In this document: piece by piece, positions 59,703 through 64,000 of the stretch | Layout: every line of letters starts with the position of its first letter | Position numbering within the stretch: position 1 is the first letter of the stretch | NCBI RefSeq assembly: GCF_000715075.1 | Contig: NC_134093.1 | Location: forward strand, 98,316,826 to 98,380,825 | DNA length: 64,000 nucleotides | Reading direction: 5' to 3' | Origin: Nicotiana tabacum | Taxonomy: Eukaryota > Streptophyta > Magnoliopsida > Solanales > Solanaceae | Position numbers and translations under genes: made by a program | Notes under the pieces: model-generated | What the model was told of the DNA's origin: nothing | Database searches by the model: none | The model's input: the letters and a program-made list of their open reading frames with translations, nothing else

Positions 59703-60607
59703 GCAAACTTAGAAATACAACTACATCATGAAATTTTATGATTTAGACTAAGTACCAGTCAAAGAAGAAGCAAGAAATCCACTAAGCATGCTGCACAGAG
59801 TTCACATAAGCAATTAAGACACATAGACATGCTGTATTAGACTAAACAAGATAGCTACACATATTGGAATAACTCAATTAATAATGATAATAGATTAATA
59901 CTCATTAAAATGGTATAACTCAAAATAAAAGGAAAACATGTTGCTGCTCAATAAGAACATCGGGTTTTTTCACAACTAGCCCGTGTACGTACTCGTCACC
60001 TCACGTACACGGCGCTCACATATCACAATAGTTCCAAATCTTAAGGGGATTTCCTACACACAAAGTTAGTCAAGACACTTACCTCGAACCAAGCTCAATC
60101 AATCGGTTACAATGCCTTTCCCACGAATATCCGGCTCCAAATGGCCCAAATCTAGCCAAAAGCAATTACATATCATAAATACAACCATAATAGACTCATC
60201 TAATTAATGAAATCAATACTTTAACAATCATTCCGAAGTTTGTCCAAAAAAGTCGACCTAGGCCCACGTCTCGGAATCAGGTAAAAGTCACAAAATCCGA
60301 AAGCTCATTCACTCATGAGTCTAACCATATCAAATTTACTAAAATCTGACACAAAATGGTCCTTCAAATCCAAAAATCAAAGTTTCCAAATCCCTAGCCT
60401 CAAACTCCCAAATTCCACCTTAAATACATACTAACTAGGTGGAAAAACAAATGGGGAAGCAAGATTATTGATAAAAAATAAGCACAAGGGTCTTACCTCA
60501 ACAAATGCCTCGAAAATGATCTAAAGAATCGCCCTAAACCGAGTTTGCAAAGTCAAAAATGACAAAAATTATGAAGCCCTTCGGTTTTAAACACTTCCCA
60601 GGCATTT

Positions 60608-60845
60608 CCGCACCTGCGGAGCTTGGGCTAGCACCTGCGCGCCCGCTGGTGCAAAAATGTGGGCACACCTGCGAAAACAACTAACCTCAGCTGCCTCTAC
60701 ATCTATGACCACTGGTCCGCATATACGCTATCGCAGGTAAGGAGAAACCATCGCACTTGCGACCTCTGCTAATCTCCACCCCTTCTGCACCTGCGCTCAA
60801 CCTTCTGCACATGCGGCCTCGCACCTGCGGCCCTTGCATGTGCGA
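60608..60845 (-). repeat. GC-rich array in H/I LTR
   Basis: CGCACCTGCGGAGC-type units. A GTTTTAAAC stretch near 60570 may be the TATA equivalent on the minus strand. Confidence 0.7.
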
Positions 60846-60863
60846 TCATACCAGCAAATGACC

Positions 60864-61094
60864 AACAACAACAACAACAACAACAACAACCCAGTATAAT
60901 CCCACTAGTGGGTCTGGGGAGGGTAGTGTGTACGCAGACCTTACCCCTACCAAGGGGTAGAGAGGCTGTTTCCGATAGACCCTCGGCTCCCTCCCTCCAA
61001 CAACTCCCCACCTTGCTCTTGGGGTGACTCGAACTCACAACCTCTTGGTTGGAAGTGGAGGGTGCTCACCACTAGAGCAACCCACTCTAGTCCA
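60864..61094 (-). mobile_element. TS-type SINE (Solanaceae, tRNA-derived)
   Basis: The minus strand begins with a tRNA-like head containing an A-box-like TTGCTCTAGTGGTGAGCACC (61061-61080) and a B-box GTTCGAGTC (61026-61034). The body is CTACCCTCCCCAGACCCAC, and the tail is a GTT repeat (60864-60890). This matches the well-known TS SINE family of nightshades. Flanks ATACCAGCAAATGA (60848) and ATACCAGAAAAAGA (61095) are a plausible imperfect target duplication. Pol III would transcribe it, and LINE machinery would move it. Confidence 0.9.
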
Positions 61095-61769
61095 ATACCA
61101 GAAAAAGAAAAAACTTCAGAAATTCCTCAACTTCCATTCCAAGTCCGTTAAAAACCCGAAACTCACCCGAGACCCCGGGACCTCAACCAAACATACCAAC
61201 TAATCCTAAAACACCATACGTAACTTAGCCAAGCCCTCAAACCACATCAAACAACGCTAAAATCACAAATCATCCTCCGATTCAAATTTAAAGAGCTTGA
61301 AACTTCTAAATTCGACAACCGATGCCGAAACCAAACAAACCACGTCCAATTGACCCCACATTTTGCACACAAGACATATTCAACATTACAGACCTACTCC
61401 AACTATCGGAATCGGAATCCGGCCCCGATATAAAAAAGTCCACTACTGGTCAAAATCTCCAAAAAATTAACTTTCGCCATTTCAAGCCTAAATAAGCTAC
61501 GGACCTCCAAAACATAATCCGGACGCGCCCCTAAGTCCAAAATCACCTAACAGAGACATAATTCCATTCCGGAGTCGTCTTCATATGATTCCGACTACGG
61601 TCCAAATCCTAAGGCTTAAACCTCCATTTAGGGACTAAGTATCCCAAAATACTCCAAAAACCAATACAAAACCTCCCGGCAAGTCACAATAGAAGAAATA
61701 GATATGGGAGAAGCAGTAAATAGGGGATAGGGACTATTACTCTCAAAATGACCGGCTGGTTCGTTACAT

Positions 61770-61781
61770 CCTCCCCCTCTT
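61770..61781 (-). other. Element I polypurine tract
   Basis: The minus strand reads AAGAGGGGGAGG, identical to that of element E. Confidence 0.88.
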
Positions 61782-64000
61782 AAAATAATTGTTCGTCCTC
61801 GAACGAGCAAAGAGACATACCTGAAGTGGTGAAAAGATGAGGATAACGGTTATGCATATCCTGCTCGATCTCCCAAGTCGCCTCCTCAACCGAGTGTCCC
61901 CTCCACTGAACCTTCACAGAAGCAATGTTCTTTGACCTTAGCTTTCTGACCTGCCTGTCTAAAATAGCCAGTGGCTCTTTAACATAAGATAGATCCTTGT
62001 CCAATTGGACTGAGCTGAAATCCAACACGTGAGCTGGATCACCGTGATACTTCCAGAGCATCAAAACATGAATTACCAGATGAACTCCTGCTAGGATGGG
62101 AGGTAAGGCAAGCTCATAAGCAACCTCTCCAACATGCCACAACACCTCAAAAGGACCAATGAACCTTGGGCTCAACTTGCCCTTCTTTTTGAGTCTCATA
62201 ACACCCTTCACAGGCAAAATCCGGAGCAAGACCCGCTCTCCAACCATGAATGCAATATCGCGAATCTTTCGGTTCGCGTAATTCTTTTGTCTGTACTGGG
62301 CTGTGCGAAGTCTATCTTGAATCACCTTAACCTTTTCCAAGGCATCCTGAACCATGTCCGTACCCAATAATCTGGCCTCGACCGGCTCGAATCAACCCAC
62401 TGGGGACCGACACCGCCTACCATACAGAGCCTCATATGGTGCCATCTGAATGTTGGACTGATAACTGTTGTTGTAAGTAAACTCCGCAAGTCGCAAGAAC
62501 TGGTCCCAAGCACCCCCAAAATTTATCATACAAGTGCGTAGCATATCCTCCAATATCTGAATAGTGCGCTCGGACTATCCATCCGTCTGAGGGTGAAATG
62601 TTGTGCTCAAATCAACCCGAGTGCCCAACTCATGATGTACAACTCTGCAAAACCGTGATGTAAACTGCGTACCCTAGTCAGATATGATAGATACTGGTAC
62701 GCCATGAAGCCTGACGATCTCACGGATGTAGATTCGAGCTAGCTGCTCGGAAGAATAGGTAGTCATCACAGGAACTAAATGAGCCGACTTGGTTAGCCTA
62801 TCCACAATCATCCAAACTGCATCAAATCTCCGCTGAGTCCGTGGGAGTCCAACAACAAAATCCATATTGATCCGCTCCCATTTCCATTCCGGAATCTCCA
62901 ATTTCTGAAGAAACCCACATGGCAATTGATGCTCATACTTCACTTGCTGGCAATTTAGACATCGGGCCACATACTCTACTATGTCTTTCTTCATCCTTAT
63001 CCACCAGAACTGTGAGTACCGCAAACTGTGAGCCTCCTGGAGAATCATCTCACGCAAACCATCTACATTGGGCACACATAGCCTGCCATGCATCCTCAAT
63101 GCACCATCATCTCAAATAGTGACCTCCTTAGCATCACCGTACTGGACCGTGTCCTTAAGGACAAGTAGATGGGGGTCATCACACCGACGCTCCTTGATTT
63201 GATCGTAAACGAAAGACCAAGAGACCACACAAGCCAATACTCGACTCGACTCAAAAATATCCAATCTCACAAACTGGCCGGCTAAGGTCTGAACATCCAA
63301 CTCCATTGGACTCTCTGCTGCTGGTAGATATGCTAAGCTCCCCAAACTCTCTGCCCGACGACTCAAAGCATCGGCCACCACATTGGCCTTCCCAGGGTGG
63401 TACAAAATGGTGATATCATAACCCTTAAGAAGCTCCAACCACCTCCGCTGACGTAAATTAAGATCCTTTTGCTTGAACAGATGCTGTAAATTTCGGTGAT
63501 CGGTGTAAATCTCACAAGGAAGACCGCACAAATAATGCCGCCAAATATTCAAGGCATGAACAATAGCTGCTAACTCTAGGTCATGGACAAAATAGTTATT
63601 TTCATGCACCTTCACCTGTCTGGGCGCGTAGACAATCACCCTACTATCCTGCATCAACACCGCGCCGAGACCAATCCGTGAGGCATCACAATATACAGTA
63701 TAAGACCCCGAATCTGTAGGCAATACCAAAACTGGGGTTGTAGTCAAAGCTGTCTTGAGCTTCTGAAAGCTTTCCTCACATTCCTCTGTCCACCTGAATG
63801 GAGCACCCTTCTGGGTCAGCCTGGTCATAGATGGTGCAATAGATGAGAAACCCTCTACAAATCGACGGTAATCCCCCGCCAAACCAAGAAAACTCCAGAT
63901 CTCCGTAGCTAAGGACGGTCTGGGCCAGCTCTGCACTGCTTCAATCTTCTTCGGATCCACATGGATCCCCTCACTCGATATTATATGACCCAAGAATTCC
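61782..64000 (-). pseudogene. Element I pol (RT end, RNase H, integrase, chromodomain-like tail), broken
   Basis: From the right edge: the end of RT ([16 protein letters not shown] at 63993), then RNase H ([39 protein letters not shown]) intact to a TGA at 63109-63111. Integrase follows: the H2C2 zinc region keeps CLNCQQVK but lacks the HPG half because of an in-frame deletion near 63017. The core has MDFVVGLP and a stop just after SIISD (62671), a second stop in the region before SERTIQ near 62577, and another near 62396. The last open frame, 61780-62367, holds GPFEVL and a complete chromodomain-like tail (ILDRQVRKLRSKNIASVKVQ ... EATWEIEQDM). Unlike A and E, the tail is uninterrupted, so this copy is the best template of that domain in the window. 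Confidence 0.92.

Larger units (their letters stand above)
56600..61768 (-). mobile_element. Element H: truncated Ty3/gypsy element (5' LTR, gag, protease)
   Basis: From its 5' LTR (58835-61768) it reads leftward through primer site, leader, gag and protease, then ends abruptly at about 56600-56640 against G's LTR. The LTR is shared with element I. Confidence 0.82.
58835..61768 (-). repeat. LTR shared by elements H and I
   Basis: On its left is a primer site and gag (so it is a 5' LTR), and on its right a polypurine tract and pol (so it is also a 3' LTR). It runs TGTCACGACCC to CGTTACA (+ strand). It includes a ~50-bp tandem array, two antisense donor-like sites (60077-60085; near 60491), a GC-rich array (60608-60845) and a SINE. 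This is the expected product of unequal LTR recombination or a tandem dimer. Confidence 0.85.
58835..64000 (-). mobile_element. Element I: Tekay/Del-like Ty3/gypsy, 3' part
   Basis: 3' LTR (shared with H), polypurine tract and the pol end, continuing beyond the right edge. Its integrase and tail are the closest to element A: both end EDEQLF before the polypurine tract. Confidence 0.87.

Noticed and set aside
59277..59706. Minus-strand ORFs with repeated GDPPVLHIYFG-type segments
   Set aside because: A repeat protein was considered, but the repeats are the ~50-bp DNA tandem array of the LTR readable in several frames; the same is true at 49923-50242.
60769..61038. 89-codon minus-strand ORF
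   Set aside because: It lies across the SINE and the GC-rich array; the Cys run is the GTT tail.
61020..61080. Possible host tRNA gene
   Set aside because: A- and B-box-like sequences belong to the SINE head; no acceptor stem or full cloverleaf can be formed.
1..64000. A host protein-coding gene or an endogenous pararetrovirus
   Set aside because: All recognisable protein motifs belong to Ty3/gypsy retrotransposon gag-pol; I found no movement-protein, coat or exon-like conserved sequence.

Overview
This window looks like heterochromatic DNA from a plant of the nightshade family (Solanaceae, large-genome type). I see no host gene, rRNA or tRNA in it. Almost every base belongs to transposable elements, mostly very long-LTR Ty3/gypsy elements of the Tekay/Del chromovirus kind. 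The family assignment rests on a TS-type SINE (tRNA-derived head, GTT-repeat tail) and on gag-pol relics with a MVRTR gag start, initiator-Met tRNA primer sites and a C-terminal chromodomain-like segment. The species cannot be fixed from the sequence alone.

Layout, left to right. Element A (+) enters from the left edge with the end of its pol and one 2.9-kb LTR (1-4344); it sits inside the 3' LTR of element B. Element B (-, 4345-13777) has two damaged LTRs around 4.3 kb of non-coding DNA, so it is LARD-like. Its outer LTR end is fused to element C. Element C (-, 13778-41835) is also coding-free. It carries a 2.4-kb non-autonomous CACTA DNA transposon (17853-20219), and its 5' LTR is split by element D. 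Element D (-, 23558-40218) is a short Tat/Ogre-like element with a single gag-like reading frame. Element E (+, 25981-37241) is nested in D with a perfect 5-bp target duplication. E is the only element complete within the window; its gag-pol is full length but broken by many stops and shifts. Element F (-, 41836-49602), a sister of B, cuts the rest of C's 5' LTR. Element G (-, 49603-56599) is an old, internally deleted gag-pol copy. Element H (-) keeps gag and protease, and shares one LTR (58835-61768, with a SINE inside) with element I (-), whose RNase H, integrase and chromodomain remains run off the right edge.

Order of events that can be read: C is older than D, D older than E; C is older than F; B is older than A. 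Three junctions (about 13777, 49602 and 56599) are not insertion boundaries. Two join truncated LTRs of neighbouring same-strand elements, and the third joins a truncated LTR to the protease region of H. They look like illegitimate deletions.

The main biological signal beyond the nesting is a set of small features that persist across otherwise diverged elements. These are two consensus 5' splice donors in each LTR, a polypyrimidine-CAG acceptor directly at the gag ATG, a primer-site leader of about 160 bases that the coding-free elements also keep, a possible dimerisation hairpin in that leader, a conserved GGGCT/AGCCC hairpin, and lineage-specific palindromic GC-rich arrays just upstream of a TATA-like site. 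Together they suggest a spliced-leader retrotransposon family with mobilised non-coding partners.
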